From NCBI RefSeq assembly GCF_003602235.1, contig NZ_QZVS01000090.1, positions 1 through 64,000 on the forward strand: a stretch of 64,000 nucleotides of DNA, given 5' to 3'. The stretch's first letter is position 1; each line of letters begins with the position of its first letter. The translations under genes and the position numbers were made by a program. This DNA is from Cryobacterium melibiosiphilum (GTDB lineage: Bacteria; Actinomycetota; Actinomycetes; Actinomycetales; Microbacteriaceae). The notes below the pieces were generated by a model. That model searched no databases. It had not been told where the DNA came from and saw only the letters and a list, made by a program, of their open reading frames with translations. This document shows positions 9,235 through 19,522 of the stretch, piece after piece.

Positions 9235-9808
9235 GCGCGGCGGCGGCGAGGTAGTCCAGGCCGCTGAGCACGGTCAGTACCAGGGCGACGGCCATCGTGA
9301 TCGTGTTGATGATGTTGATGGCGCCGGCGGCGGATTCGAAGACCTGGTTGAAGGGCAGCAGGGCGAGCGAGATCGACACGGACTGTGCGATGGTCTTGAG
9401 CTTGCCGCCGCGGGAGGCCGGGATAACCCGGTCACGCAGCATCACGAAGCGGAAGACGGTGATACCGATCTCGCGCACGAGGATGACGATGGTCACCCAC
9501 CAGGGCAGCTCCAACAGGATCGACAGGCAGACGAGCGCTCCGCCGGTGAGCACCTTGTCGGCGATCGGATCGAGGATCTTGCCGAGGTCGGTCACGAGGT
9601 TGTGCTTGCGCGCGATGGCACCGTCGATGCCGTCCGTTGCGATGGCGATGATGAAGACGATCGCGGCCGCCCAGCGCAGGCCGCTGTCGGGGTCGGCGGC
9701 CAGCAGCATCCAGATGAAAATCGGAGCGAGCAGGATACGTACCACGGTGATCAGGTTGGGCAGGTTCCAGTTGCTCGGTCGAACGACCGGAATGGAGGGT
9801 GTAGCCAT
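9203..9808 (-). CDS. pgsA: CDP-diacylglycerol-glycerol-3-phosphate 3-phosphatidyltransferase
   Basis: A membrane enzyme that makes phosphatidylglycerol phosphate. The 201-residue protein has several hydrophobic segments and the CDP-alcohol phosphatidyltransferase signature (DGIDGAIAR, eight residues, then G-KILDPIADK) around residues 60-90. It lies five bases downstream of ftsK and overlaps cinA, so it belongs to the ftsK-pgsA-cinA run. The exact CDP-alcohol substrate is inferred from neighbourhood and family. Confidence 0.92.
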   Translation of the reverse strand: MATPSIPVVRPSNWNLPNLITVVRILLAPIFIWMLLAADPDSGLRWAAAIVFIIAIATDGIDGAIARKHNLVTDLGKILDPIADKVLTGGALVCLSILLELPWWVTIVILVREIGITVFRFVMLRDRVIPASRGGKLKTIAQSVSISLALLPFNQVFESAAGAINIINTITMAVALVLTVLSGLDYLAAAAREARQRRRSA

Positions 9809-9813
9809 GAAAG

Positions 9814-12795
9814 TTAGTCCCTGTCGGTCAGTTGCCAGGCGTCCTCATCGGCGGGGCCGTCCTCTTCAGGATACCCCTCCGACATTTTCTGCACCGGATC
9901 GTCGGCGTAGCGGGCGTCGGGTGCATCGTATGGGACGTCGGGTGCGGGAGTGGCCGCCGTCTTGGCGTGCTGTTCCTCGTCGGAGCCGCGCAGGCGTGCC
10001 AGGACGGCCGGCAGCTGTTCGGCCGAGACGAGCACGTCGCGGGCCTTCGAACCCTCGGACGGGCCGACGATCTCCCGGGATTCGAGCAGGTCCATGAGCC
10101 GTCCGGCCTTGGCGAAGCCGACCCGAAGCTTGCGCTGCAGCATCGAGGTTGACCCGAACTGGGTCGACACGACGAGTTCCGCGGCGGCGAGCAGCACTTC
10201 GAGGTCGTCGCCGATGTCGGAGTCGATCTCCTTGCGGGGGGCGACCATCGCGACATCCGGTCGGTAATCGGGCCGTGCCTGCTGCGTGACGTGCTTGACG
10301 ACACGTTCGATCTCAGCCTCGGTCACCCAGGCGCCCTGCACGCGAATGGCCTTGGAGGCCCCCATCGGCAGGAACAGGGCGTCGCCCTGGCCGATGAGCT
10401 TGTCGGCGCCGGGCTGGTCGAGGATGACCCGGGAGTCCGTGACGCTCGTCACGGCGAAGGCCAGGCGTGAGGGCACGTTGGCCTTGATCAGGCCGGTGAC
10501 GACGTCGACGCTGGGGCGCTGGGTGGCCAGCACGAGGTGGATTCCCGAGGCGCGGGCGAGCTGGGTGATGCGCACGATGGAATCTTCGACGTCGCGCGGG
10601 GCGACCATCATGAGGTCGGCGAGCTCGTCGACGACCACGAGGAGGTAGGGGTACGGCTTGAGCTTGCGGGCGCTGCCCGGCGGCAGGATGATCTCATTTC
10701 CGACGACGGCCTTGTTGAAGTCGTCGATGTGGCGGAAGCCGAAGCTGGCCAGGTCGTCGTAGCGCATGTCCATCTCCTTCACGACCCACTGCAGCGCTTC
10801 GGCTGCTTTCTTGGCGTTCGTGATGATGGGGGTGATCAGGTGCGGCACTCCGGCGTAGGCGGCGAGCTCGACCCGCTTCGGGTCGATGAGCACCATGCGC
10901 ACGTCGCTCGGCTTGGAGCGCATGAGCAGGCTCGTGATCATGGAGTTCACAAAGCTCGACTTGCCCGAGCCGGTCGACCCGGCCACGAGCAGGTGGGGCA
11001 TCTTGGCCAGGTTCGCGATGACGAACCCGCCGCCCACGTCTTTGCCGACGCCGATGGTCATCGGGTGCGTGCTGTTGGTCGCGGTGCTGGAGCGCAGGAC
11101 GTCACCGAGGGTGACGATCTCGCGGTCGGTGTTGGGGATTTCGATGCCAATGGCGCTCTTGCCGGGGATCGGCGAGAGGATGCGCACCTCGTTCGACGCG
11201 ACGGCGTAGGAGAGGTTGCGGCTGAGGGCCGTGACCCGCTCGACCTTGACGCCCGGGCCGAGTTCGATTTCGTATTGGGTGACCGTGGGGCCGCGGGAGA
11301 ATCCGGTGACCTTCGCGTCGACAGAGAACTGGGTCAACACCTCGGTGATCGATTTGACGACCTCGTCGTTGGCCGCCGAGCGGGCCTTTGCGGGCGGGCC
11401 GGCGGTGAGGGTATTGGCGGCCGGCACGACGTAGGGCACGTTGGGTTCGACGAGGGGCGGCAGCCCGGTCCCCCCGGAACCGGTTGCTGGGTCGTCGTCG
11501 ATCGGGAGCTCGTCGCTCGGCGGGTGGAAGCCCGGCAGCACCTCGGTGAGGCCGGCGGGGTCGTCGGAGTGCAGCCCGGTGCTTGAGCCACGAGACAGGT
11601 CCAGGTCGCCGGTGAACCGCTTCACGGCTTCTTCGGCGCGGTGCAGGTCTTCGAGCACCTCGGTGCCGTCGTGGTCCTGGGAGGCGGGCGCGATCGCGAT
11701 CGCGATCGGGCCTACCGGCGCCGGAACCGGGGCATCCGCTGCCGCAGTCGACTCGATTGCGGAGGCGAAGCTGCCCTCTTTGTCGCCGTGCAGCAACGTG
11801 CTGAGCGGATCGGGGCCGTCACCGTCGGCGCCGCGCGCGTCGGGGTCTTCTTCGCGGTTGCTCGCGTTGCGGCGCCACCAGGGCAGCAGGCTCGGATCAC
11901 CATCGCCTTCGCCGTCGACTCCGTCGAGTTCGACCTGCACGGACTTCTCGTGGGCGCGTTCGAGCTGTGCCTCTTTCTTGGCGGCGCGTTCCTCGTCGTC
12001 GAGCAGTGGAGCGCCGAACAGCCAGGCGTAGAGTTCGCGCAGGCGTCGGCCGATGCGGTTCGGCGGGGTCTTCGTGATGATGAACAGGCTCAGCGTCAGC
12101 AGCAGGATGACCACGATGGATGCCCCCACCGGCGTGATCAGGGCGATCAGCGGCGCCGCGATCATCCAGCCGAGAACACCGCCGGACAGGGCGAGTACGT
12201 CGATGCCCTCGCTGGGTTCGGGGCGCACGCCGAAGATGTGGCAGAGCCCGGAGATGGTCACGAGCAGCACCGAGAGGCCGATGCCGACGCGGCCGTTGTC
12301 GTGCACGGAGCTGGGCTTGCGGAACAGCCAGATCGCGAAGAGCAGCAGCACGACGGGCAGCACGAAGGCGACGCGGCCGAAAAGCCCACCGAAGGTGTAG
12401 GCGTCGAGGTTGGCTGCGACCGGGTTGTCGATGAGGAACCACTCGACGATGGCGCCGGTGATCGCCAGCAAGACGAGGAAGAACGGGAGACCGTCGCGGC
12501 GGTCGTCTTTGGCGAGGGTCTCGGGGCTGAGCGCGCGGGCTGCGCCCCCGGCTACGTGGGCCAGCGACATCCAGACGCGCACTCCGAGGTTCGGTTTCAC
12601 CTCGGTCGCACTGAACTTGACGGTTTTCTGCGCGTCCGTGCGACTGGCGGACGTGCGGTTCGCGGCCGCTCGGGCGGCCGCAGCCTGCTGGCGTGCCGTC
12701 TTCTGCGCGTCGGTGCGGGGCGCAGACTTGCGCGCCGCAGCGCCACCCTCGGGTGTTCCGCGGCCACGACCGTTGGATTTTGTGCTCGTAGCCAT
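9814..12795 (-). CDS. ftsK: DNA translocase FtsK/SpoIIIE
   Basis: Chromosome-segregation motor at the division septum. The 993-residue protein begins with a basic N-terminus containing two RTDAQKT copies, followed by about four or five membrane helices (residues 85-255) and a long acidic/proline-rich linker. The RecA-like motor has Walker A GSTGSGKS near residue 605 and Walker [13 protein letters not shown]. The DNA-reading gamma winged helix is near residues 880-925 ([24 protein letters not shown]). The chosen ATG has no strong ribosome site. Confidence 0.96.
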   Translation of the reverse strand: MATSTKSNGRGRGTPEGGAAARKSAPRTDAQKTARQQAAAARAAANRTSASRTDAQKTVKFSATEVKPNLGVRVWMSLAHVAGGAARALSPETLAKDDRRDGLPFFLVLLAITGAIVEWFLIDNPVAANLDAYTFGGLFGRVAFVLPVVLLLFAIWLFRKPSSVHDNGRVGIGLSVLLVTISGLCHIFGVRPEPSEGIDVLALSGGVLGWMIAAPLIALITPVGASIVVILLLTLSLFIITKTPPNRIGRRLRELYAWLFGAPLLDDEERAAKKEAQLERAHEKSVQVELDGVDGEGDGDPSLLPWWRRNASNREEDPDARGADGDGPDPLSTLLHGDKEGSFASAIESTAAADAPVPAPVGPIAIAIAPASQDHDGTEVLEDLHRAEEAVKRFTGDLDLSRGSSTGLHSDDPAGLTEVLPGFHPPSDELPIDDDPATGSGGTGLPPLVEPNVPYVVPAANTLTAGPPAKARSAANDEVVKSITEVLTQFSVDAKVTGFSRGPTVTQYEIELGPGVKVERVTALSRNLSYAVASNEVRILSPIPGKSAIGIEIPNTDREIVTLGDVLRSSTATNSTHPMTIGVGKDVGGGFVIANLAKMPHLLVAGSTGSGKSSFVNSMITSLLMRSKPSDVRMVLIDPKRVELAAYAGVPHLITPIITNAKKAAEALQWVVKEMDMRYDDLASFGFRHIDDFNKAVVGNEIILPPGSARKLKPYPYLLVVVDELADLMMVAPRDVEDSIVRITQLARASGIHLVLATQRPSVDVVTGLIKANVPSRLAFAVTSVTDSRVILDQPGADKLIGQGDALFLPMGASKAIRVQGAWVTEAEIERVVKHVTQQARPDYRPDVAMVAPRKEIDSDIGDDLEVLLAAAELVVSTQFGSTSMLQRKLRVGFAKAGRLMDLLESREIVGPSEGSKARDVLVSAEQLPAVLARLRGSDEEQHAKTAATPAPDVPYDAPDARYADDPVQKMSEGYPEEDGPADEDAWQLTDRD

Positions 12796-12870
12796 GCGGT
12801 AACGCTACCAATCAGCACCGACATTGGTCGGCATCCCACGCCAGCGGCCCGAGACCGACGATTCGGGGCT

Positions 12871-14127
12871 CTAGTAGCGGATGGCGTCGATCACCTTGAC
12901 GCGCACGGCCACGAGGGCGGGCACGAGCCCGGCCAAAGCCCCGACGACCGTGGCCGAGACCAGGCCGATGATGGCGGCCTCCACGGGAAACGCGGGAAAG
13001 TCAGTGACCTGGCCTTGGCTGATGAAATCCTCCACGAATGGATTCTTCACGATCAGCACCGCGGCGATGACCCCGACGATGCCGGCGACCACGGTCGCCA
13101 CGACACTCTCCATCATCACCGCGAAGAATACTCGCCCCGCCGTGGCGCCGAAGCTGCGACGGATGCCGATCTCCCGTATCCGCTGCTTCAGGGTGACGAG
13201 GGCGATGTTCACGAGGCCCAGCGCGCCGAGCAGCAGCACCAGGCCGGCCACCCCTCCGACCAGGAGTTTCAGGGACAGGTAGGGGTCTTCCCCGCCCGTC
13301 CAGGAGGCATAGTCGGTGCGGTACACGTCGGCGGTGGCTCCGTCGCCGAGCGCCGCGGACACGTCGCGCTGCAGGGCGGCGATGATCGGGTCGGCCAGTT
13401 CCGGCGGCACCCAGAGCTCGTAGGTCGGCGGGCCGAAGTAGTTCGCGCCCCCGTCCAGGCCCGTCGGGGCCGCGTTGACCGGTGCGGCGAGCGCCGCGAG
13501 GGAATCGGCGAGCAGGTACATGGCCGGCTCCTGTTCCCAGCCCTGCGCGGGAAACACCCCCGTGATCACGGCGGTCGTATCCTGGTCGCCGAGCAGGGTG
13601 GTGGTGGGATGGGTGGCCAGGTCGGGCCGCCCCAGCCGGTCGTAGAAGATCGAGTTGACGAGAACCGCGGGAGCGAGTCGCTCGGCATCGGCCGCGGTGA
13701 ACCATTCCCCCTCGCTCATCGTGACCCGGTGCATGGTGCCGTAGGGCACGTCGACGCCGGTGGTCGCGACGGATGCCGCGCCGTCGGCGAACTGCACCCG
13801 CTGGCTGGTCGTGGTGACCCGGCTGGCATAGGTGATGTCGTACCGCTCGAGGGCGGTCTGCCAGACGTCCGCCATGATCTCCGGCGCCGGTGCGGAGCCG
13901 TCGAACTTGCTCGCATAGACCTGGAGGCTCGCCGGTCGGCCACTCTGACGTTCGCTCTGTTCGATGGTGGCCTGCTGGGCGACCGCGCCGAGGCCGACGA
14001 CGGTCGTGATGGCGCAGACGGCGACGGCAACGCCGATCAGGCTGAGCATGACGCGCGTCTTGTGGATGCGCACCTCCTGCCAGGCTTCGACGCAGGCGCC
14101 AACGATGTTGCTGAGCACGCGGTTCAC
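12871..14127 (-). CDS. MacB/FtsX-type ABC transporter permease
   Basis: A 418-residue inner-membrane protein. The layout is typical of MacB-like permeases: one helix near the N-terminus (VMLSLIGVAVAVCAITTVVG), a large extracytoplasmic domain (about residues 50-270), then three helices at the C-terminus with the FtsX domain (REIGIRRSFGATAGRVF). It overlaps the ATPase gene by 4 bp and is the last of three genes: adaptor, ATPase, permease. The substrate cannot be read from the sequence; peptide, antibiotic or lipid export is usual for the family. Confidence 0.9.
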   Translation of the reverse strand: MNRVLSNIVGACVEAWQEVRIHKTRVMLSLIGVAVAVCAITTVVGLGAVAQQATIEQSERQSGRPASLQVYASKFDGSAPAPEIMADVWQTALERYDITYASRVTTTSQRVQFADGAASVATTGVDVPYGTMHRVTMSEGEWFTAADAERLAPAVLVNSIFYDRLGRPDLATHPTTTLLGDQDTTAVITGVFPAQGWEQEPAMYLLADSLAALAAPVNAAPTGLDGGANYFGPPTYELWVPPELADPIIAALQRDVSAALGDGATADVYRTDYASWTGGEDPYLSLKLLVGGVAGLVLLLGALGLVNIALVTLKQRIREIGIRRSFGATAGRVFFAVMMESVVATVVAGIVGVIAAVLIVKNPFVEDFISQGQVTDFPAFPVEAAIIGLVSATVVGALAGLVPALVAVRVKVIDAIRY

Positions 14128-14930
14128 GGGGTGCGTCCCGGTGTCAGCGCGAGGGCTGTCCTGGCGGGATCGGCTGAGAAATGGTCGGCCTGCAGCGCGC
14201 CGTGGTCGAGGCGCAGATGCCGCGTGGCGCGTGCGGCGATGGCGGGGTCGTGGGTGATCGTGACGAGAGCCGCACCCGAGGCGCGGGCGACGTCGTCGAT
14301 CAGGTCCATCACCGCTTCCCCGGTTTCCAGGTCGAGGGCGCCGGTGGGTTCGTCAGCGAGGATCAGCCGCGGCCCGCGCACGAGGGAACGGGCGATCGCG
14401 ACGCGCTGCTGCTCGCCGCCGGAGAGCCGGTCGGGCAGGGCCTGCAGGCGATGGCCGAGGCCGACTCGGTCGAGCATTTCACTCGCGATGCGGCTGCGCT
14501 GCCAGAATTGGCGTCCCTCGGCGTAGAGCAGCGGCGTCATCACGTTTTCGAGGGCGGTGCGGCCCTGCAGCAGGTTGAACTGCTGAAAGATGAAGCCCAC
14601 GTCCCGCCCGCGCACACGATCACGTTCGGCGCCTGAGAACGACCGCACCGGCCGCCCGTCGAAGAGCAGCTCCCCGGTGGTCGGATTGTCGAGCAGGCCG
14701 AGCAGGTTCAACAGGGTGGTCTTGCCCGAACCCGACCGGCCGACGATCGAGACTCGGTCGCCGATGGCGACACGCAGGTTCACGCCGCTCAGAATGGTCA
14801 GCGGCGGCGCGTCAATGAGCTGCACGGTGCGGGTCACCGCGGTCAGCTCGAGCAGGGCTCGCTCCGGCGGAGGCTGATCGATCAGGCGTCGAGGTTCCGG
14901 GACGCCGTCAGCCGTCAGGTCACGCGTCAA
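14124..14930 (-). CDS. ABC transporter ATP-binding protein (MacB/LolD type)
   Basis: A 268-residue ATPase with Walker A GRSGSGKTT, Q-loop in FIFQQFNLL, signature LSGGEQQRVAIARSL and Walker B LILADEPTGALDL. This pattern is typical of the MacB/LolD group, which energises mechanotransmission exporters with FtsX-like permeases, as encoded next door. Four-base overlaps with both neighbours show a tightly coupled operon. The first 30 residues form an extra extension. Confidence 0.93.
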   Translation of the reverse strand: MTRDLTADGVPEPRRLIDQPPPERALLELTAVTRTVQLIDAPPLTILSGVNLRVAIGDRVSIVGRSGSGKTTLLNLLGLLDNPTTGELLFDGRPVRSFSGAERDRVRGRDVGFIFQQFNLLQGRTALENVMTPLLYAEGRQFWQRSRIASEMLDRVGLGHRLQALPDRLSGGEQQRVAIARSLVRGPRLILADEPTGALDLETGEAVMDLIDDVARASGAALVTITHDPAIAARATRHLRLDHGALQADHFSADPARTALALTPGRTP

Positions 14931-16057
14931 TGGAGCGACCCCATCACCATGCTGCAGTCCTCGCTGCCGTCGGGCAGGATTTCGCAGCCGTTGCTCGACT
15001 CGGCGCCGGGCACGAACTCGTTGATCACGTCGCCCTCGACCAGGCCCTCGAGTACCTGCACGCTCACGCCGTCGGTCATGCCGAGGGTGACGGTGCGTTC
15101 CTCGGCGAGCGCCTCGGTCCCGTCACCGGTTGAGCCGCCATCAGCGGTTTCCGTTTTGGTGCCGGTCGTATCGCTGCCGGTCGCGCCGTCCGTCGGGGCT
15201 CCCCCGGTGCTGACCCAGACGATGCCGCTGCCGGCGGTGCCCTGCACGGCCGTCGTCGGGATCACGAGCACGTTCTCGGCGAGGCCAGCCGCGATGGTGA
15301 TCTCTGCGGCGAGGCCGGAGAACACCGTGACGCCGGCCGGAACGGCGCAGCTGACGGTCGTGGCGCTCGTCCCCGACGTGGTCGCGCCACTGTCGACGGT
15401 GTCGCCGCCGGCGGCGCCGGCCAGCGGGGTCGTGATCGACAGGCCCGTGCAGGTGAAGGGTGCCGGGCCGCCATCAATGGCCACGCTCGCCTCTGTCGGC
15501 CGGGACAGCAACCGGTATTGCTGTTCGGGGCTGAGCGATCCGCTCACCGAAAAGGTCGGCGGGGCGACCTGGCCGGTCGCGTCACCGATCGCGACGCTCT
15601 GGCCGTGGATCACGCTCAGCGCGCTGAGGGTTCCGGACGCGGGGGCGAGCACCTTCACGAACGTGACGACCGTCTTGGGCTGGGTGACGGTCACGAGACC
15701 CTCGGCATCCGTCTTTTCGACGGGGTCGGGGATTTTTTCGACGCGAATGTCGTAGAGCGGCGCGCCGGTGGCGACGGATGCACCGGCCGCCACGAACAGG
15801 TCGTCGACCGTGCCGACGACGGTCGCCTTGACGGTCACGGCCGGGTCGGCGTTGACCGTGGCGGGCAGCGTCACGTCGTTCGTGATGGTGCCGAGGCCGA
15901 CCGTGATGGTCGGTTCGATGATGGCACCGGTCGGCTGGGCGGCATCCGTCGTCTCGGCGTTGTCAGGGAAGAAGGCGAGTTTGACCAGGCCGACCGCGAT
16001 GACCGCGACGAGAACCAGCCGGAGAATCGGGAAAATCCATTTGCGTGCCACGTTCAT
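14927..16057 (-). CDS. Efflux membrane-fusion (HlyD/RND-type) adaptor protein
   Basis: The 376-residue protein starts with a short basic stretch and a single membrane helix (WIFPILRLVLVAVIAVGLVKLAFF), followed by a beta-rich outer part with a biotinyl/lipoyl-like hairpin (ATVVGTVDDLFVAAGASVATGAPLYDI) and a threonine/glycine-rich linker. It would connect the MacB-like permease to the cell envelope. The ATG at 16057 is preferred over 16081 because a G-rich ribosome site (GGGGGG) precedes it. It overlaps the ATPase gene by 4 bp. The cargo is unknown. Confidence 0.82.
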   Translation of the reverse strand: MNVARKWIFPILRLVLVAVIAVGLVKLAFFPDNAETTDAAQPTGAIIEPTITVGLGTITNDVTLPATVNADPAVTVKATVVGTVDDLFVAAGASVATGAPLYDIRVEKIPDPVEKTDAEGLVTVTQPKTVVTFVKVLAPASGTLSALSVIHGQSVAIGDATGQVAPPTFSVSGSLSPEQQYRLLSRPTEASVAIDGGPAPFTCTGLSITTPLAGAAGGDTVDSGATTSGTSATTVSCAVPAGVTVFSGLAAEITIAAGLAENVLVIPTTAVQGTAGSGIVWVSTGGAPTDGATGSDTTGTKTETADGGSTGDGTEALAEERTVTLGMTDGVSVQVLEGLVEGDVINEFVPGAESSNGCEILPDGSEDCSMVMGSLH

Positions 16058-16153
16058 CGACGCCCCCCACCGGCCGATCACCCGCTGATCAGCACATCAC
16101 CCGACCCTAGCGGTCGGGGTGACTCGGCGTCTGACCCCTGTTCAGGGGCAGGA

Positions 16154-17131
16154 TCAGCGCGTGGTGCCGGCGACCTTCGGCAGGGATCCGCCGGCGGCGG
16201 CGTTGCGGTCGGGACGGAAGTTGGTGAAGTCGGCACCGGGGATGTTGAGCACGCGGTCGATCTCCGCTTCGATCTGCGCAGCCTCGGACTCTTCGGGCCC
16301 GACGAGCGGCAGGCGAACCCGCGGGCTGCCGATGCGGCGCAGGCCGTGCAGGATGTACTTCACGGCGACAGTGCCGGGCACGTGGGTCATCACCGCGCGC
16401 ACCAGGGGTTCGAGCTGCATGTGGGCGGCGGTGGCCGTCGTGAGGTCGCCACGGTTGACCGCGTCGACCATGTGGCGGTACGGCGTGGCCGTGATGTTGC
16501 CGGTGACGCCGATCAGGCCGGTGGCTCCGATGGACAGGGCGGGGAGGACGTTCGAGTCATCGCCGCAGAAGTACATCAGGTCGGTCTCGTTGAGCACGCG
16601 GCTGACCTGCGCGAAGTCACCCTTGGCGTCTTTCACGGCGAGGATGTTCGGGTGCTTGGCGGCGCGCAGGATCGTCTCGTAGGCGATCGCGACACCGGTG
16701 CGGCCCGGAATGTCATAGAGGATCACCGGAAGGTCGGTCGCGTCGGCGATCATGCGGAAGTGGGTGAGAATTCCGGCCTGGGTGGGCTTGTTGTAGTACG
16801 GGGTGACGATCATGTTGCCGTCGGCGCCGGCCTTCTCGCTCTGGCGGGCCAGCTGCATGGCGTGGGCGGTCTCGTTGGAGCCACCGCCGGTGATGATCTT
16901 GGCTCGACCGGCCGACACGCTCTTGCCGACCTCGACGAGGCGAATCTTCTCCGGGTCGGTCAGGGTCGAGGTCTCACCGGTCGTACCGGTGACCACGATG
17001 CCGTCGGCGCCGGCGTTGATGACGTCGTCAATGTGCTTTTCTACTCCGGGCCAGTCCACTTCGCCGTCGAAGGTGAAGGGCGTGACCAGTGCGACCAGCA
17101 CCTGGCCAAAGGGATTCGTAGGAGTAGACAC
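16154..17131 (-). CDS. dapA: 4-Hydroxy-tetrahydrodipicolinate synthase
   Basis: Condenses pyruvate and aspartate semialdehyde, the first step of the diaminopimelate branch. The 325-residue TIM-barrel protein shows GTTGETSTL, YDIPGRTGV with its conserved Tyr, and the Schiff-base lysine in LAVKDAKGD. It lies 76 bp downstream of thyX on the same strand. In many Actinobacteria rnj follows dapA directly; here rnj is 18 kb away and the ABC exporter follows instead. Confidence 0.96.
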   Translation of the reverse strand: MSTPTNPFGQVLVALVTPFTFDGEVDWPGVEKHIDDVINAGADGIVVTGTTGETSTLTDPEKIRLVEVGKSVSAGRAKIITGGGSNETAHAMQLARQSEKAGADGNMIVTPYYNKPTQAGILTHFRMIADATDLPVILYDIPGRTGVAIAYETILRAAKHPNILAVKDAKGDFAQVSRVLNETDLMYFCGDDSNVLPALSIGATGLIGVTGNITATPYRHMVDAVNRGDLTTATAAHMQLEPLVRAVMTHVPGTVAVKYILHGLRRIGSPRVRLPLVGPEESEAAQIEAEIDRVLNIPGADFTNFRPDRNAAAGGSLPKVAGTTR

Positions 17132-17207
17132 GTTTTCTAGGCTAGCGGTTCCCGTCCCCTGACAGGTTACGGGTGCCCGTTCGCGGCGCCAGGTTACGGA
17201 CGACGCC

Positions 17208-17945
17208 TCACGGGGCGACGCGGCCGTTCGCGTTGAACGATTCGTAGGTCAGCGGCATCAGCGTGCGAAAGTGCTCTTCCATCTGTTCGGCACACATTTC
17301 GATCTCGCGCTGCGGGAACGACGGAAACTGGGTGCCCGCACGTTTGGTGCGCAGGCTCAGGAAATTCATCAGGGCGCGGGCGTTCAGGGTCACGTACATC
17401 GACGAGTAGATATTGAGCGGCAGCACGATGCGTGCGACCTCGCGGGCGACGCCGGCCTCGAGCATCCGCTGGTACGCCTCGTAGGAGTGGATCGCCGCGG
17501 CCCGGGTCTGCTGCTGCACGAGGGCGGTCTGGTCGGCGGAGCCGGGCAGAAAGTCGTAGGCGCCCGGTTTGCCCACCTGCAGCAGGTTGCGGTCGTTCGC
17601 GGGAACGTAGAACACCGGGTTCAACTCCCGGTACCGGCCCGATTCCTCGTTGTAGGACGCGATGCGGTGCCGCATGAACTCCCGGAACACGAAGATCGGT
17701 GCGCGCACGTAGAACGTCATCGAGTTGTGCTCGAAGGGCGAGCCGTGGCGGTCGCGCATGAGGTAGTTGATCAGGCCGCGGTCGCGTTTCAGGTCGGACT
17801 CGGTCGCGGCGCCGTCGAGCTGGTTCGCCTCGAGGGTCTGCTCCCCGAGCGTCGACACCCGGGCGGCGAAGAGCACGTCGGCGTCGTGGGCGCTCGAGCG
17901 CACTAATTCCACGGTCATGGTCGATCGAAACTCGATTTCAGGCAC
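17208..17945 (-). CDS. thyX: FAD-dependent thymidylate synthase
   Basis: Makes dTMP from dUMP with methylene-tetrahydrofolate and FAD. The 245-residue protein carries the ThyX signature RHRIASYNEESGRY and the RDRHGSPFEH segment. It is upstream of dapA, as in M. tuberculosis. It is transcribed divergently from the thioredoxin gene at 18023. No thyA is visible in the window. Confidence 0.96.
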   Translation of the reverse strand: MPEIEFRSTMTVELVRSSAHDADVLFAARVSTLGEQTLEANQLDGAATESDLKRDRGLINYLMRDRHGSPFEHNSMTFYVRAPIFVFREFMRHRIASYNEESGRYRELNPVFYVPANDRNLLQVGKPGAYDFLPGSADQTALVQQQTRAAAIHSYEAYQRMLEAGVAREVARIVLPLNIYSSMYVTLNARALMNFLSLRTKRAGTQFPSFPQREIEMCAEQMEEHFRTLMPLTYESFNANGRVAP

Positions 17946-18022
17946 GCCCTACACTAACTGCTGGCCGTCGTCATCAGGGGTCATACACCGCTCATGAGGA
18001 AATGTCGGGGTAGCGTCGTCGT

Positions 18023-18505
18023 ATGGAAACCCTCCCGGCCGCGGCCCTCGTACTGGCCCTGATCGGCGCGAGCACCGCACTCGGCCTCGTCTGGCGTGCC
18101 CGGCAGGGCCGGGTGCGTGCCGCCGGTGGCAGTGAGGTCATCCGCCCAGCGGATGTGGACGCATCCGTCGCCTTCGGCGACCGGGCCACGCTGCTGCAGT
18201 TCTCCACCGAGTTCTGCGCTCGCTGCCCGGGCACCCGTCGCCTGCTTGGTGAGGCAGCGGATGCCCGCCCCGGCGTCACGCACGTCGACGTCGACCTCAC
18301 CCACCGCGCCGACCTGGCGACGCGCTTCAACATCCTGCAGACGCCGACCACGCTGATTCTCGACGGGACCGGGCGCGTGCGCGCCCGCGTCGGCGGCGCT
18401 CCGCACCGGTCAGAGATCGCCCGGCAGCTCGACGAGCTGACGGTGGATGCCCGTCCGCCCGCTCCCCTCTCACCCCTTCGGAGTCGCAATGTCCCTTCCC
18501 GGTAG
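18023..18505 (+). CDS. Membrane-anchored thioredoxin-fold protein
   Basis: The 160-residue protein has one N-terminal membrane helix (residues 5-24) and then a thioredoxin domain with the active-site pair in EFCARCPG and the cis-proline region ILQTPTTLIL. It probably reduces or oxidises disulphides at the membrane, with the catalytic domain on the side not fixed by sequence. The next gene (DUF4395) overlaps its end, and an OsmC gene follows, so the three may form a thiol/peroxide defence set. Confidence 0.82.
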   Translation: METLPAAALVLALIGASTALGLVWRARQGRVRAAGGSEVIRPADVDASVAFGDRATLLQFSTEFCARCPGTRRLLGEAADARPGVTHVDVDLTHRADLATRFNILQTPTTLILDGTGRVRARVGGAPHRSEIARQLDELTVDARPPAPLSPLRSRNVPSR

Positions 18506-18989
18506 CCCGGCCACGGCACGCCCCCCGCGCGGAGCGATCGACCCGCGCGGCCCACGTTTCGGGGCCGCCCTGACCGCGACCCTGCTGCTGGCCGTGCTGT
18601 TCTTGTCGCTGGTCGGGGCATCCGTCGCCGCCCTCGTGCTGCTCGGCGGCCTCGTGGGGCTCTTCGCGTGGGGCGCCTTCGCGGGCATCGGCCGACACCC
18701 CTTCGGGTTGCTGTTCAAGCGTGTGGTGCGGCCGCGGCTCGCCCCGCCCGCGCATCTTGAAGACCCCGCCGCGCCCACGTTCGCCCAGAGCGTGGGCCTC
18801 GCCGTGACCCTGGCCGGCGTCATTCTGGGCCTCGCCGGGGTGCCATACGCGGTCGGCATCGCGGCCGCACTGGCCTTCGTCGCCGCGTTCCTCAACGCGG
18901 CGTTCGACTACTGCCTGGGGTGCCAGATCTACCTGCTGCTCGTGCGCGCCGGCGTTCTCGGCCGCGGCAAGCGAGGCCTGGCAGCCTGA
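18489..18989 (+). CDS. DUF4395 family membrane protein
   Basis: A 166-residue protein with the DUF4395 layout: IDPRGPRFGAALTA at the start, about four hydrophobic helices, and the conserved C-terminal FDYCLGCQIYLLL with its CxxC pair. DUF4395 genes are commonly next to thioredoxin or sulphur-transfer genes, as here. The ATG at 18489 is chosen because GGAG precedes it; a longer frame opens at 18447. It overlaps the thioredoxin gene by 17 bp. The biochemical role is unknown. Confidence 0.82.
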   Translation: MSLPGSPATARPPRGAIDPRGPRFGAALTATLLLAVLFLSLVGASVAALVLLGGLVGLFAWGAFAGIGRHPFGLLFKRVVRPRLAPPAHLEDPAAPTFAQSVGLAVTLAGVILGLAGVPYAVGIAAALAFVAAFLNAAFDYCLGCQIYLLLVRAGVLGRGKRGLAA

Positions 18990-19084
18990 GGCGTGGAGCG
19001 GTCATTCAGGCCATTCCCAGACAACAGTCCTCGCCGAGTCAGACCCGACGGATAGGGTGGAACTCCACAACAGGAGGTAACACC

Positions 19085-19510
19085 ATGGCACTCACCAGCG
19101 AAGCCACCACCGTATGGTCCGGCGATCTCCCCACCGGCAGCGGCACCGTCAGCCTCGATTCCTCACACGCCGCTGAACTCCCCGTGAACTGGAAGGCCCG
19201 CGCCGAAGGCGTCGCGAACACCTCCAACCCCGAAGAACTGCTCGGCGCCGCGCACTCCGCCTGCTTCTCCATGGCCCTCGCCAACGCCCTCGGCGCCGCG
19301 GGCCACACCCCCGAGAACATCCAGACCACCGCTGCCGTCACCTTTTCGGCCGGCACCGGCGTCATCGGCAGCCACCTGCTCGTCAGCGCTCGTGTTCCCG
19401 GCATCACCGAGGCCGAGTTCGAGGCGTTCGCCGAAGACGCCAAGGCCAACTGCCCGATCTCGAAGGCCCTCGCCGGCATCCCCATCACCATTGAGGCCGA
19501 ACTCGCCTAG
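19085..19510 (+). CDS. OsmC-family peroxiredoxin
   Basis: A 141-residue protein beginning at an ATG preceded by AGGAGGT. The two family cysteines are visible in AAHSACFSMALA and KANCPISKAL. OsmC/Ohr proteins reduce organic hydroperoxides by a thiol mechanism, often with lipoylated partners. A TAGGGT hexamer about 25 bases upstream of the start may be a -10 element, so the gene can be transcribed independently of the preceding pair. Confidence 0.9.
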   Translation: MALTSEATTVWSGDLPTGSGTVSLDSSHAAELPVNWKARAEGVANTSNPEELLGAAHSACFSMALANALGAAGHTPENIQTTAAVTFSAGTGVIGSHLLVSARVPGITEAEFEAFAEDAKANCPISKALAGIPITIEAELA

Positions 19511-19522
19511 GCGAGTATTTTT

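Noticed and set aside
11690..11711. GCGATC tandem repeat within ftsK
   Set aside because: A short coding low-complexity stretch (IAIAIA) in the linker region; nothing else supports a function.
11641..14526. 961-aa plus-strand open frame
   Set aside because: It lies antisense to ftsK and the ABC permease; its composition is that of a GC-rich shadow and it has no domain.
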